The notes under the pieces were generated by a model. The model worked only from the letters and a program-made list of their open reading frames with translations. It was not told where the DNA came from and did no database searches. Positions 55,050 to 63,991 of a stretch of DNA of 64,000 nucleotides are shown in pieces (within the stretch, counting starts at the first letter, position 1; the number at the start of each line of letters is the position of its first letter). Origin of the DNA: an uncultured Lachnospira sp. (GTDB lineage: Bacteria; Bacillota; Clostridia; Lachnospirales; Lachnospiraceae); assembly GCA_910587485.1 (NCBI GenBank), contig CAJUKN010000006.1, positions 122,450 through 186,449 on the forward strand, given 5' to 3'. Made by a program: the position numbers and the translations under genes.

Positions 55050-56021
55050 ATGGGTTTGTTTAGTAAACAGTTTGCTAATGTTGTTGAATGGGAAGAATAT
55101 CGAGATGATGTGATTTTCTGGAAATGGACCAACCGTGAGATAAAAAAAGGCAGTAAACTTATTATCAGACCGGGTCAGGATGCAATATTTATGTATAATG
55201 GCGTTATGGAAGGAATATTTAAAGAAGAAGGCAGTTTTGATATTGAGTCCGATATTATTCCATTTCTTTCAACTTTAAAAGGGTTTAAGTTTGGATTTAA
55301 CAGTGGAATGAGAGCAGAAGTGTTGTTTGTCAACACAAAAGAATTTACAGTTAAGTGGGGAACGAAGAATCCTATATCAATACCAGCACCTTCACTTCCG
55401 GGAGGTATGCCAATAAGAGCATTTGGCACATTTAATTTTAAGGTTAGTGATTATGTTGCGCTTATTGACAAAGTTGCAGGTATCAAGCAGATGTACAAGG
55501 TTGATGATGTAAAAGAGCGTGTAGTGGCAGTTCTCGACCAGCTTCTTATGAAGTGGATATCAAGAGAAGGCAAAGATATGTTCAACCTTCAAGCAAATGC
55601 TTATGACATATCTTCAGGTATTAAAACAGACCTTGATATGGAGATATCAAAGCTAGGTATTGAAATTACAGGTTTTAGTATCTCAAGTTTTAATTATCCT
55701 GAAGAAGTCCAAAAAATGCAAAATAAAGCTGCTTCTCAGTCAATGGTTGGCGATATGAATCGATATACGCAGATGGCTATGGCGGATTCAATGGGGAAAG
55801 GCGGCAGCTCAAATATTGCGGGCGATATGATGCAGCTTCAAATGGGTATGGCAATGGGGCAGCAGATGATGAATAATATGAATGCCAATAATGCAAATCA
55901 AGGTATGCAGGGAACCTCACAAAATGCACAAGATGCTATTCCTAAGTTTTGTCCAGAATGTGGTACGCCTACCAATGGAGCAAAATTTTGCTCAAACTGT
56001 GGTAAAAAGTTGATTACATAA
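55050..56021 (+). CDS. SPFH-domain protein with C-terminal zinc ribbon (YdjI-like)
   Basis: A 323-residue protein. Residues about 10-215 form an SPFH/virion-core-like domain (VEWEEYRDDVIFWKWTNREI). A Met/Asn/Gln-rich linker (MGMAMGQQMMNNMNANNANQ) follows, and a C-terminal double zinc ribbon has FCPECGTPTNGAKFCSNCG. It has no membrane segment. In B. subtilis the relative YdjI helps bring PspA to the membrane. Next to pspA here, it most likely does the same. Confidence 0.9.
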   Translation: MGLFSKQFANVVEWEEYRDDVIFWKWTNREIKKGSKLIIRPGQDAIFMYNGVMEGIFKEEGSFDIESDIIPFLSTLKGFKFGFNSGMRAEVLFVNTKEFTVKWGTKNPISIPAPSLPGGMPIRAFGTFNFKVSDYVALIDKVAGIKQMYKVDDVKERVVAVLDQLLMKWISREGKDMFNLQANAYDISSGIKTDLDMEISKLGIEITGFSISSFNYPEEVQKMQNKAASQSMVGDMNRYTQMAMADSMGKGGSSNIAGDMMQLQMGMAMGQQMMNNMNANNANQGMQGTSQNAQDAIPKFCPECGTPTNGAKFCSNCGKKLIT

Positions 56022-56123
56022 AAATTGATGATTTTTTATAAATAAGCAGCAAAGTAAGTTGTAAAACTTAATTAATAAAATTAAATTCTTAATAAAGAGG
56101 ATTGTAGTAAGAAAGTTTTTTAT

Positions 56124-56303
56124 TCCCGCGAGCAATGAGAAAAATAGCCATGTTTACATGGATATTTGACGAATGCCGCGAGGGTCAAATGCCCCGCTGC
56201 TTTGTAGCGTTGCAAGTTTGATACCCCGTTGTTTGCAGCGGGGTATTTGATTTTCGTGAGCAGTAAACGAAGTGGACAGTTATCATTTTGTAACTGCTGC
56301 GAG
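56124..56303 (+). repeat. CCCGCGAGCA/TATTTGA structured repeat, copy 2
   Basis: It shares CCCGCGAGCAA, CGCGAGGGTCAAAT and GGGGTATTTGA with 28859-28982. The second hairpin is a 16-pair stem (56185-56200 with 56235-56250, one G-U). A third hairpin (CAGTTA/TAACTG, up to 56303) extends this copy. It fills most of 56022-56325. Confidence 0.7.
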
Positions 56304-56325
56304 AATAAAAACTTTACTATTCAAT

Positions 56326-56856
56326 TTATCTGCAAATATAAACCAATTCTGTTATTCCATTATAGGTTTGTGTATGCACTAATTTAAGTTTTATTTCATT
56401 GGATGATTTATCAAAAAGTCGAATACCAGAGCCTAAAATGGTTGGTATAATAGAAATATAATATTCATCAATGAACTGGTTTTGCACTAAAGGATAAATG
56501 ATATTTGCACCACCACAAATCCATATTGCTTTTCCTTGTTCCTGCTTTAAATTTTTAACAATATTGCAGGGATTATCTTGTACAAATTTTATATTATCTG
56601 TTGAAGATAAAAGTCTGTGTGTAATGATATAACTTGTTAAATTTTCATAAATCCATTCATTTGAAGATAATTCTGTTGTAATTTGATAATAAGTATTCCA
56701 GCCCATGACAATAGTATCAACATCTTTTATAAAGGTAGAATAAGTATCAATATCTTTTTCATTGTCACTGTGTCCATGAAGCCAATTTACTTTTCCATTA
56801 CTGTCTGCAATATATCCATCAAGACTCATTGCAATATACAAAACAACTTTTCTCAT
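56326..56856 (-). CDS. Dihydrofolate reductase-like / RibD C-terminal domain protein
   Basis: A 176-residue protein of the RibD-C/DHFR-like family. It opens KVVLYIAMSLDGYIADSNGK, has TIVMGWNTYY and AIWICGGANIIYPLVQNQFI (NADPH-binding), and ends with an LRLFDKSS-like beta region. Most stand-alone members are uncharacterised NADPH-dependent reductases, not true folate enzymes. It is convergent with the SPFH gene. The ribosome site is weak. Confidence 0.85.
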   Translation of the reverse strand: MRKVVLYIAMSLDGYIADSNGKVNWLHGHSDNEKDIDTYSTFIKDVDTIVMGWNTYYQITTELSSNEWIYENLTSYIITHRLLSSTDNIKFVQDNPCNIVKNLKQEQGKAIWICGGANIIYPLVQNQFIDEYYISIIPTILGSGIRLFDKSSNEIKLKLVHTQTYNGITELVYICR

Positions 56857-57098
56857 TATATTTTTCCAACTTTACTATATCATTTATTGTGAAAATTTAT
56901 TATATAATAAATCAATTATATTTTCAAGAATGAAGCATTTAATTAGATGGTTATTAGCAGAAAACTTTTCTGATGATGTTAAATAAATATCTATATTCAT
57001 CTTGCCATTTACAATTTACTAGAATTTAAAACTATGTTACAATTATCCTTAAGTGAGTAGTTATAAAAAAGTTTGGAAAGGAATAATAAAAATATAGA

Positions 57099-59732
57099 AT
57101 GATGAAATTAGATGAATTAAATGATATGCAAAAATGTGCAGTTAAGCATACACAAGGACCGCTTCTTATTATAGCAGGGGCAGGTTCTGGAAAAACACGT
57201 GTGCTTACATATAGAATTGCATATTTGATAGAAGAATGCAAAGTGAAGCCTTATAATATTTTGGCGATAACCTTCACAAATAAAGCAGCTTCTGAGATGA
57301 AAGAGCGTGTGGAAAATATAATTAATTGTGGTAATCAAGTGTGGGTAAGTACATTTCATTCAACCTGTGTAAGAATTTTAAGACGATACATTGATAGAAT
57401 AGGATATAACAACAACTTTACTATTTATGATACAGACGACCAAAAAAGTGTAATTAAAGAAGTTTGCAAAAAATTAAATATTGATACAAAAATGTTGAAA
57501 GAGCGCACTATTATGGGTGTTATATCAAGGGCGAAGGACGAGCATAAAAGCCCTGATGATATGGAGCGCGAAATGGGCGATGATTATAACATTAAAAGAA
57601 TTGCTATGGTCTATAGAGAGTATCAAAAAACATTGAAACAAAATAATGCCCTAGATTTTGACGATTTAATATTTATGACAGTGGATTTATTTGAAAAGGA
57701 TAGAGAAGTTCTTGATTTTTATCAGGAAAAGTTTAAGTATATTATGGTTGATGAATATCAAGACACCAACACCATACAGTTTAAATTAATAAGTCTTTTG
57801 GCTGGTAAATATGAAAATCTTTGTGTTGTTGGTGATGATGACCAATCCATTTATAAATTTAGAGGCGCAAATATCAAAAATATTTTAAATTTTGAGAGCG
57901 TTTTTGAAAATGCTATGCTAATTAAATTGGAGCAAAATTATCGTTCTACAAAAACGATTTTGGATGCGGCAAATGCAGTGATTGCCAATAATGTTGGAAG
58001 AAAATCCAAAAATTTATGGACTGAAAATGATGAGGGGGACAAGATTCATTTTTGTTTTTATGAAGATGGATTTATGGAGGCAGAAGGTGTTGTTGATAGT
58101 ATATGTGCAAAAGTCCGCGATGGCTGGAATTATAATGATATAGCAATTCTTTATCGAACAAATGCACAATCTCGTATGCTTGAGGAAAAATTGATATTTA
58201 GAAATGTTCCATATCGCATATATGGTGGTATCAATTTTTATCAGCGCAAAGAAATAAAAGATATTCTTGCTTATTTAAAGACCATTGACAATGGCAGTGA
58301 TTCTCAGGCAGTAAAAAGAATTATCAATGTTCCAAAGCGTGGAATTGGTCAGACAACGATTGATAAAATTCAAGATTTTGCTGATTTAAATGATTGTACA
58401 TTTTGGGATGCTTTATGTAATGCAGACCAGATACCAGATATAGGAAGAACGTTAAGTAAACTGCAAAACTTTGTGACATTGATACTTGGTTTTAAAGCAA
58501 AATTAGAATATATGTCTATCAAAGAATTAACAGATACGATTATTGAGGATATAAAGTATTATGAATATCTTTCTGAAAATGAAACAGCAGATGAAGTGGG
58601 AGTAAGACAAGAAAATATTGATGAACTTATTAATAAAATTGTGATATATGAATCGCAGAATGGAAATATTAATATTGAAGATGAAGTAAATATTAACAGA
58701 AATATCAATATTGAGAATGAAATAAATATTAATAGGAATCTCCGTGTTGAAGATGGAGCAAATATTTTTGAGGAAGATATGGAAAATGAGAATATGCAGG
58801 CTTCCAATAAAACACTTAGCGCATTTTTGGCAGAAGTAGCATTGATATCCGATATTGATAATTTAAATCAAAATGGAAATCAAGTGATGTTGATGACATT
58901 ACATAGTGCCAAAGGCTTGGAATTTCCTATTGTATATATGACAGGACTGGAAGATGGTTTATTTCCAAGTTATATGAGCATTACCTCCGATGACCCTATG
59001 GACGTCGAGGAAGAAAGGCGCCTTTGTTATGTTGGTATAACAAGAGCGCAAAATGAATTAACAATAACAGGTGCTAATGTAAGAATGATTCGAGGAGAAG
59101 CACAACTAAATAAAGTGTCACGATTTGTACAAGAAATTCCTCATTTTTTAATGCAGATAGAAAATATAAATAACAAAAGAACTTCATTATTAAGGTCAAC
59201 TGGAACAGGAACAAAACAAAAAAGTAATAATTTTAACATTCAATTAGGAATGAATGGAAAGGCAGCAGCAAGTCGATATAGCAGTGGAAATGTGGCAAAT
59301 TATGATTCATATAATCCAAAACCAAAGCCAAAATCAACAGGTTTAGGGTTGCGGGCAAAAACAACGAATTATGGCAGTTCAAAAAATACAAATAATTCAC
59401 AAAATACAAGTGATGTAGAAAAAAGTGGATTTGGCAATAATATTGGTGGAACTATGAATAAAAAAGTAGGTTTTGGTAAAGAATTTCCTAAGGATATATC
59501 TGAACTTAAAAAGATTAAAAAGGAAAATCTTATATTAAATCCTCCAATAAATGACACATCTTTTATAGAATTGGATTATAAAGTTGGAGATGAGGTAACA
59601 CATGTTAAGTTTGGTAAAGGTATCGTTAAATCAATAGAAGAAAAAACAAAAGATTATATGGTTACAGTGGATTTTGAAGATTTTGGTATAAAGAAAATGC
59701 TGGCAGGATTTGCACAGTTAAAAAAGGTATAA
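57099..59732 (+). CDS. pcrA: ATP-dependent DNA helicase PcrA/UvrD
   Basis: An 877-residue superfamily 1A helicase for repair and replication. Motifs in order: Q-motif (LNDMQKCAVKHTQGPLL), Walker A AGAGSGKTRVL, motif Ia TFTNKAASEMKER, Walker B VDEYQDTN, motif III VVGDDDQSIYKFRGA, motif IV EQNYRST, motif V MTLHSAKGLEFPIVYMTG, and motif VI VGITRAQNELTIT. An unusual Asn/Ile/Glu-rich insertion lies near residues 523-565. After a low-complexity linker the last 50 residues are the Tudor-like PcrA tail (VGDEVTHVKFGKGIVKSIEE). The ribosome site AAAGGA is rather far from the ATG. Confidence 0.95.
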   Translation: MMKLDELNDMQKCAVKHTQGPLLIIAGAGSGKTRVLTYRIAYLIEECKVKPYNILAITFTNKAASEMKERVENIINCGNQVWVSTFHSTCVRILRRYIDRIGYNNNFTIYDTDDQKSVIKEVCKKLNIDTKMLKERTIMGVISRAKDEHKSPDDMEREMGDDYNIKRIAMVYREYQKTLKQNNALDFDDLIFMTVDLFEKDREVLDFYQEKFKYIMVDEYQDTNTIQFKLISLLAGKYENLCVVGDDDQSIYKFRGANIKNILNFESVFENAMLIKLEQNYRSTKTILDAANAVIANNVGRKSKNLWTENDEGDKIHFCFYEDGFMEAEGVVDSICAKVRDGWNYNDIAILYRTNAQSRMLEEKLIFRNVPYRIYGGINFYQRKEIKDILAYLKTIDNGSDSQAVKRIINVPKRGIGQTTIDKIQDFADLNDCTFWDALCNADQIPDIGRTLSKLQNFVTLILGFKAKLEYMSIKELTDTIIEDIKYYEYLSENETADEVGVRQENIDELINKIVIYESQNGNINIEDEVNINRNINIENEININRNLRVEDGANIFEEDMENENMQASNKTLSAFLAEVALISDIDNLNQNGNQVMLMTLHSAKGLEFPIVYMTGLEDGLFPSYMSITSDDPMDVEEERRLCYVGITRAQNELTITGANVRMIRGEAQLNKVSRFVQEIPHFLMQIENINNKRTSLLRSTGTGTKQKSNNFNIQLGMNGKAAASRYSSGNVANYDSYNPKPKPKSTGLGLRAKTTNYGSSKNTNNSQNTSDVEKSGFGNNIGGTMNKKVGFGKEFPKDISELKKIKKENLILNPPINDTSFIELDYKVGDEVTHVKFGKGIVKSIEEKTKDYMVTVDFEDFGIKKMLAGFAQLKKV

Positions 59733-59741
59733 CAATTTTAT

Positions 59742-59808
59742 AAAATGATTATGTAAATTGTCTGTTTCTGAATAAGAGGTATGATTTAGCTCACACAATC
59801 ATTTTTAT
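59742..59808 (+). terminator. Probable terminator after pcrA
   Basis: Thirteen bases (59742-59754) pair with 59793-59805 with one mismatch, followed by T residues; the loop is about 38 bases. Nothing else is seen in 59809-60067 apart from AT-rich DNA. Confidence 0.5.
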
Positions 59809-60067
59809 ATAGAAATTTTTATTTCTACTTAAAGGACATAAGTTTTTTAGTAATTGTATATCAGGCAGCACACTGTTACAAAGTATATTGTGAAAAAATC
59901 CTTTTTTCTATCAAGGCAGTATAAGAAATTTTAAAATATGGAAAAAATTAGTAGTAAATGGCGTGAAGTTGTGATATAATTAACACAAATTTTAGCAAAG
60001 GATTATCCATTACCTAAAATTGCCGAGATAAAGGTTCGGCTATGTATTAACGAAAGGAGCATAAATT

Positions 60068-60328
60068 ATGAGCAAAGATAAGTTAGAAGGAATTATTGCA
60101 GCTAGTAAGATTAATGAGCTTCTTCATAAGAAGGAAGAAGATAAAAAATGTGAAAAATCAATCGTTGCTATTCTTGCAGTAATTGGTGCAGTAGCTGCAG
60201 TAGCATGTATTGCATATGCTGTATACAGATATTTTACACCAGATTATTTAGATGATTTTGATGATGACTTCGATGATGATTTTGATGATGATGACGACGA
60301 TGATAATGTATTTGAAGATGAAAAATAA
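60068..60328 (+). CDS. Small membrane protein with poly-Asp tail
   Basis: An 86-residue protein. The N-terminal 30 residues are charged (SKDKLEGIIAASKINELLHK), one membrane segment follows (about 30-50, AILAVIGAVAAVACIAYAVY), and the tail is almost pure Asp/Phe. It resembles a small conserved family of Lachnospiraceae with no known function; the acidic tail might bind calcium or basic proteins. The ribosome site GAAAGGAG is strong, so it is probably well expressed. Confidence 0.72.
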   Translation: MSKDKLEGIIAASKINELLHKKEEDKKCEKSIVAILAVIGAVAAVACIAYAVYRYFTPDYLDDFDDDFDDDFDDDDDDDNVFEDEK

Positions 60329-60469
60329 GAATGAAAATATGTGACTGTATATGGTTGTTATTAGGCAAGATATGTTTCACATAGAAAGCAAGCGATGAAG
60401 AAAAATGATTTTCTTGCTTGTTGTTCTCATGTAATGTAAATATACAGTCAAATCAACTTTGATTTTAAA

Positions 60470-60568
60470 GGACTGTTGCAAAATGAAAGATTCTATAAAG
60501 ATGTGATATTTATTGTTTAATAGATATTGACATCTATGTAGAAAATTCATTTTGTGATAGTCCTTTTT
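60470..60568. terminator. Hairpin with GGACTGTTGCA ends
   Basis: An 18-pair stem (60470-60487 with 60546-60563, three G-U pairs) followed by TTTTT. Its ends resemble those of the inverted repeat at 43998-44088. Confidence 0.7.
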
Positions 60569-60636
60569 AAGTGATACAAGATTTTGTTAATGTAAATATA
60601 AATATAGTTTAATCTTATTAAGAAAGTCTTTCACTT

Positions 60637-60729
60637 CAATGCCACAGAGACATAAGTGGGGGAGGACTTGTATTGCAATAGCAGCTAGATGATTTGAGCA
60701 AGTAGCGGATTGTGAATATCCGCTTTGAC
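60637..60729 (+). repeat. Two-hairpin repeat, copy R7
   Basis: CAATGCCACAGAGACATAAG, AGCTAGATGATTTGAGCAAG, and AGCGGATTGTGAATATCCGC then TTTGAC. The final hairpin is perfect. The remainder of 60730-60935 is AT-rich and empty. Confidence 0.7.
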
Positions 60730-60935
60730 TAGTTTATAAAGTATAATAAGGTTGTTTAATATAAGTATGATATGATACAATTGTTTTGTATAAGTATAGT
60801 TTGTGAAATAGAATAAGACTGTTTGATGTAATTATAGAAAGTAGAGTATGATATTATTATTTGATATAAGTAGCTACTTGATAAATATTGTAGTAATTAC
60901 AACTTTAACATTTGATAGAAAGGAATCATTTTGTT

Positions 60936-62315
60936 ATGAAAAAAGGTGATATATGTCAAGGAACAGTAGAATATGTAGATTTTCCTAATAAAGCATATGT
61001 GACAGTGGAATCTAATAGTGAAGATAATGGAAAGAAAGTTATTGTTAAAAATTCAATTCCCGGTCAAAAAATTGAATTTATGATAAATAAAAAGAAAAAA
61101 GACAAATATGAAGGCAGATTGATAAAGATACTAGAAAAATCCCCATTAGAAACCGTTGAACCATGTAAATACTTTGGGATATGCGGAGGCTGTGTTTATC
61201 AAACCATGGAATATATGGAGCAGCTTCAATTAAAGGAAAAACAAGTAAAAAATATTCTTGATAAGGTAATAAATAATAATTATGAATTTCAGGGCATTGT
61301 TTCTAGCCCTATAAGTGAAGCCTATCGCAATAAGATGGAGTATTCATTTGGAGATGAAATAAAAGAAGGACCACTTGCGCTAGGTTTACATAAAAGAAAT
61401 ACAACATATGATATTGTTTCTGTCAATGAGTGCAAAATTGTTCATAATGATTTTAATATTATTCTTATGGCTGTGTTAGGTTATTTTAAACAAAAAAATA
61501 TTCCTTATCTTCATAAAGTTACACATAAAGGTTATTTAAGACATTTATTAGTAAGGCGTGCAACAAAGACGAGACAGATATTAGTGGATATTGTAACAAC
61601 AACTCAATTGCAATATGATATGACAGAATTAGGTGAAATTTTAAAAAATTTGCCACTTACAGGTAAAATTGTAGGCTTTTTACATACATTTAATGATACG
61701 CTTGCTGATGTTGTCAAAAATGAATCTACAAAGATTATATATGGAAGAGATTATATAGAAGAGGAATTATTAGGATTAACATTTAAAATATCAATATTTT
61801 CATTTTTTCAAACAAATTCGCTAGGAGCAGAAAAATTATATTCAAAGGCAAGAGAATATTTAGGTGTGACAAAAGATAAAATTGTATTTGATTTATATAG
61901 TGGAACTGGAACGATTGCTCAAATTCTTGCACCATTTGCCCAAAAAGTAATTGGAGTGGAAATTGTTGAGGAGGCAGTAGAATCCGCCAAGATGAATGCT
62001 GTATTAAATGGTCTTAATAATTGTGAGTTTATTGCAGATGATGTGCTAAAGGCATTAAATAACATAACAGATAAACCAGATTTGGTCGTATTAGACCCAC
62101 CTAGAGATGGTTTGCATCCAAAGGCATTAAAAAAGATAGGAGAAGATTTTGATGTTTCTAAAATGATTTATATTTCTTGTAAGCCAACAAGCTTGGCAAG
62201 AGATTTGGTGGAATTGCAGAAGTATGGTTATGAAGTCGTGCGGGCTTGTTGTGTGGATATGTTTCCGGGGACAGTGCATGTGGAGACTTGTTGCCTTTTA
62301 TCCCGTACAAAATAA
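60936..62315 (+). CDS. rlmD: 23S rRNA (uracil-5-)-methyltransferase, RlmD/RumA type
   Basis: A 459-residue TrmA/RlmD-family enzyme that methylates a uracil C5 in 23S rRNA. It has an N-terminal TRAM domain (GDICQGTVEYVDF), the iron-sulphur cysteines CKYFGICGGCVYQ, SAM motif I IVFDLYSGTGTIAQIL, VVLDPPRDGLHPK, the nucleophile cysteine in IYISCKPTSLARDL and the end TVHVETCCLL. The start is the ATG at 60936 after GAAAGGA. The 3' end of this gene is a known integration site for mobile elements in other Firmicutes, and an integrase lies directly downstream here. The exact rRNA target is not shown by the sequence. Confidence 0.93.
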   Translation: MKKGDICQGTVEYVDFPNKAYVTVESNSEDNGKKVIVKNSIPGQKIEFMINKKKKDKYEGRLIKILEKSPLETVEPCKYFGICGGCVYQTMEYMEQLQLKEKQVKNILDKVINNNYEFQGIVSSPISEAYRNKMEYSFGDEIKEGPLALGLHKRNTTYDIVSVNECKIVHNDFNIILMAVLGYFKQKNIPYLHKVTHKGYLRHLLVRRATKTRQILVDIVTTTQLQYDMTELGEILKNLPLTGKIVGFLHTFNDTLADVVKNESTKIIYGRDYIEEELLGLTFKISIFSFFQTNSLGAEKLYSKAREYLGVTKDKIVFDLYSGTGTIAQILAPFAQKVIGVEIVEEAVESAKMNAVLNGLNNCEFIADDVLKALNNITDKPDLVVLDPPRDGLHPKALKKIGEDFDVSKMIYISCKPTSLARDLVELQKYGYEVVRACCVDMFPGTVHVETCCLLSRTK

Positions 62316-62404
62316 AGATTTTAAAGGTTTATATAAAATAAAAAAGGTGCTTTTTCCACCCTTTTGCCACCATTGAACTTAATTTTGCTTTTAAATAAAG
62401 AAAA
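62316..62404. other. Probable left junction of an integrated element
   Basis: Between rlmD and the integrase terminator lies AAAAAAGGTGCTTTTTCCAC with further CCACC repeats (TTTTGCCACC). In tyrosine-integrase elements the attachment site is usually beside the integrase gene, so attL should lie here or in the last codons of rlmD. The other junction is outside the window. Confidence 0.4.
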
Positions 62405-62466
62405 GGGGTTGAACACATTGAACTTTGTGGGGACTGTCCTTTAGAACAGTCTTTTGTTTCAACCCC
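62405..62466 (-). terminator. Terminator of the integrase gene
   Basis: The outer stem GGGGTTGAA/TTCAACCCC (62405-62413 with 62458-62466) encloses GACTGT/ACAGTC. Read on the minus strand it is followed by TTTTCTTTATTT. Confidence 0.75.
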
Positions 62467-62478
62467 CAGTTTTTATTT

Positions 62479-63819
62479 TTATGCTTGTTTCTTTTTAGAT
62501 TCTATAGTTTTTTCAAAAATAGCTACGGTTTGATTTTGTAATTGCTCAGTATTGTGAACATAGGTGTTCATAGTGGTTTCAATATTTGTATGCCCTAAGC
62601 GTTCTTGAACGTCTTTGATATTGGCACCTGATTCTATCAAGTATGTTGCATGGGTATGCCTTAATGAATGATAATTGAAGGCAATTCTTAATTCATAATG
62701 TATTACCCTTGCACAATATTTGAAAGAATCGGTTGATACATATTCGCCATTTTCACGTACACAAACCATATCAGCAGAAGGCAATGCACATTGTAAGGCT
62801 CTTGAAACAGGAATAATACGCTGCATTGGTTCGCCTTTTTCATCAACTTCTTGTTTTAAATAGTGTTCTGTATAATATTCACCATATTTCATACGATTCA
62901 TGTTTTTTTGATGTTTCGCATTTTTAAGCGCTTTATGTAAGGTATCACCAAACTTGACAGTTCTATTTGAAGTAGAGGTTTTTGGTGTGCCAAAGTACCA
63001 AGATGATTTTTCTTCTTTTTTACCCTTTATTGCAACAGCTTTTCTTACATCTGTTCCAAAGTTACGTTTTACAGTAATTTTATTAACTGTTATTGTGCGG
63101 TTCTTAAGGTCAATATCATCCCAAGTTAGAGCAAAGGCTTCACTAATTCGTAGTCCTGTATAATATCCAATCATCAGAGGAATAAAAAACGGTGAAGTAG
63201 AAGGAAAACGGTCTGTAATGCGTGAAAAATCATCAGGGTCAATGATATATCGAGTTTCTTTTTTTGTATCATTAGTATATTTAGGATATTTGATATGATT
63301 ACAAGGATTGATATGAATATAGTGCAGCGGTTCAACTGCATAGTTTAAAGCACCTGAAAGTGTTGAGATTATACCAACTACTGAACTTTTTGCAAATCCC
63401 TGTAACTTCAAATTATTTGCATATTCTTGAATGCTAGCACTGTTTAGGGCTTTTAGTTTATACAATCCAAAAGCAGGTTTTAAATGCTTGTTGATAATCT
63501 TTAAATATCCAACTTGAGTGTTATATTTTAGATTCATCTTGCAGTAATTATCAAACCAAAAGTCGAGATAATCAGAAACACTAATTTCAGATGGTTCAAA
63601 TATCTGCCCAGCATGATTATATTCATTTAATGCTTTTGAAAGTGCTGCTTCAGCTTCTTTCTTAGTATTACCGCCAACCCTTTCAATTTTGTTGCGTTTA
63701 TATATGGGATTACCTGATTCATCATATAGAAGCTGTCCATTTTTATCTTTCTTTTGTTCTTTTCCTGCATCAAAATAATAATACCATTTATTACCGTTTT
63801 TGCGTGTTCCACCTTTCAT
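62479..63819 (-). CDS. Tn916-type tyrosine recombinase / integrase
   Basis: A 446-residue tyrosine integrase. The N-terminus (GGTRKNGNKWYYYFDAGKEQ) is an AP2/arm-binding-like domain, a SAM-like core-binding domain lies at about 80-190, and the catalytic domain has the arginine in YTGLRISEAFALTW, HSLRHTHATYL and LGHTNIETTMNTYVH with the tyrosine. The length is usual for integrative conjugative elements or prophages. It points at rlmD, so it marks one end of an element extending beyond the right edge. The ribosome site GAAAGGAAT lies before the ATG. Confidence 0.93.
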   Translation of the reverse strand: MKGGTRKNGNKWYYYFDAGKEQKKDKNGQLLYDESGNPIYKRNKIERVGGNTKKEAEAALSKALNEYNHAGQIFEPSEISVSDYLDFWFDNYCKMNLKYNTQVGYLKIINKHLKPAFGLYKLKALNSASIQEYANNLKLQGFAKSSVVGIISTLSGALNYAVEPLHYIHINPCNHIKYPKYTNDTKKETRYIIDPDDFSRITDRFPSTSPFFIPLMIGYYTGLRISEAFALTWDDIDLKNRTITVNKITVKRNFGTDVRKAVAIKGKKEEKSSWYFGTPKTSTSNRTVKFGDTLHKALKNAKHQKNMNRMKYGEYYTEHYLKQEVDEKGEPMQRIIPVSRALQCALPSADMVCVRENGEYVSTDSFKYCARVIHYELRIAFNYHSLRHTHATYLIESGANIKDVQERLGHTNIETTMNTYVHNTEQLQNQTVAIFEKTIESKKKQA

Positions 63820-63918
63820 TGTTATTTATTCCTTTCTAATTGCTATTTTGTGGAATAAATGATATAATTAAAAACATATAATCCGAATCATTTATCCCTT
63901 TGATTTGGTTATCAACAA

Positions 63919-63950
63919 CCCCTGACTGTTGGTAGCAGTCAGGGGTTTAT
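63919..63950 (+). terminator. Terminator upstream of the integrase
   Basis: A perfect ten-base stem (CCCCTGACTG/CAGTCAGGGG, seven-base loop) followed by TTTATTGTTGTTTT. Confidence 0.75.
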
Positions 63951-63974
63951 TGTTGTTTTAACAATTAATAAAAC

Positions 63975-63991
63975 CACCTGCTATGCAGGTG
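63975..63991. repeat. Short hairpin at the window edge, possible IS200/IS605-type end
   Basis: A perfect seven-base stem with a TAT loop (CACCTGC TAT GCAGGTG). It resembles subterminal hairpins of single-strand transposons, but no transposase is visible before the window ends. Confidence 0.3.
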
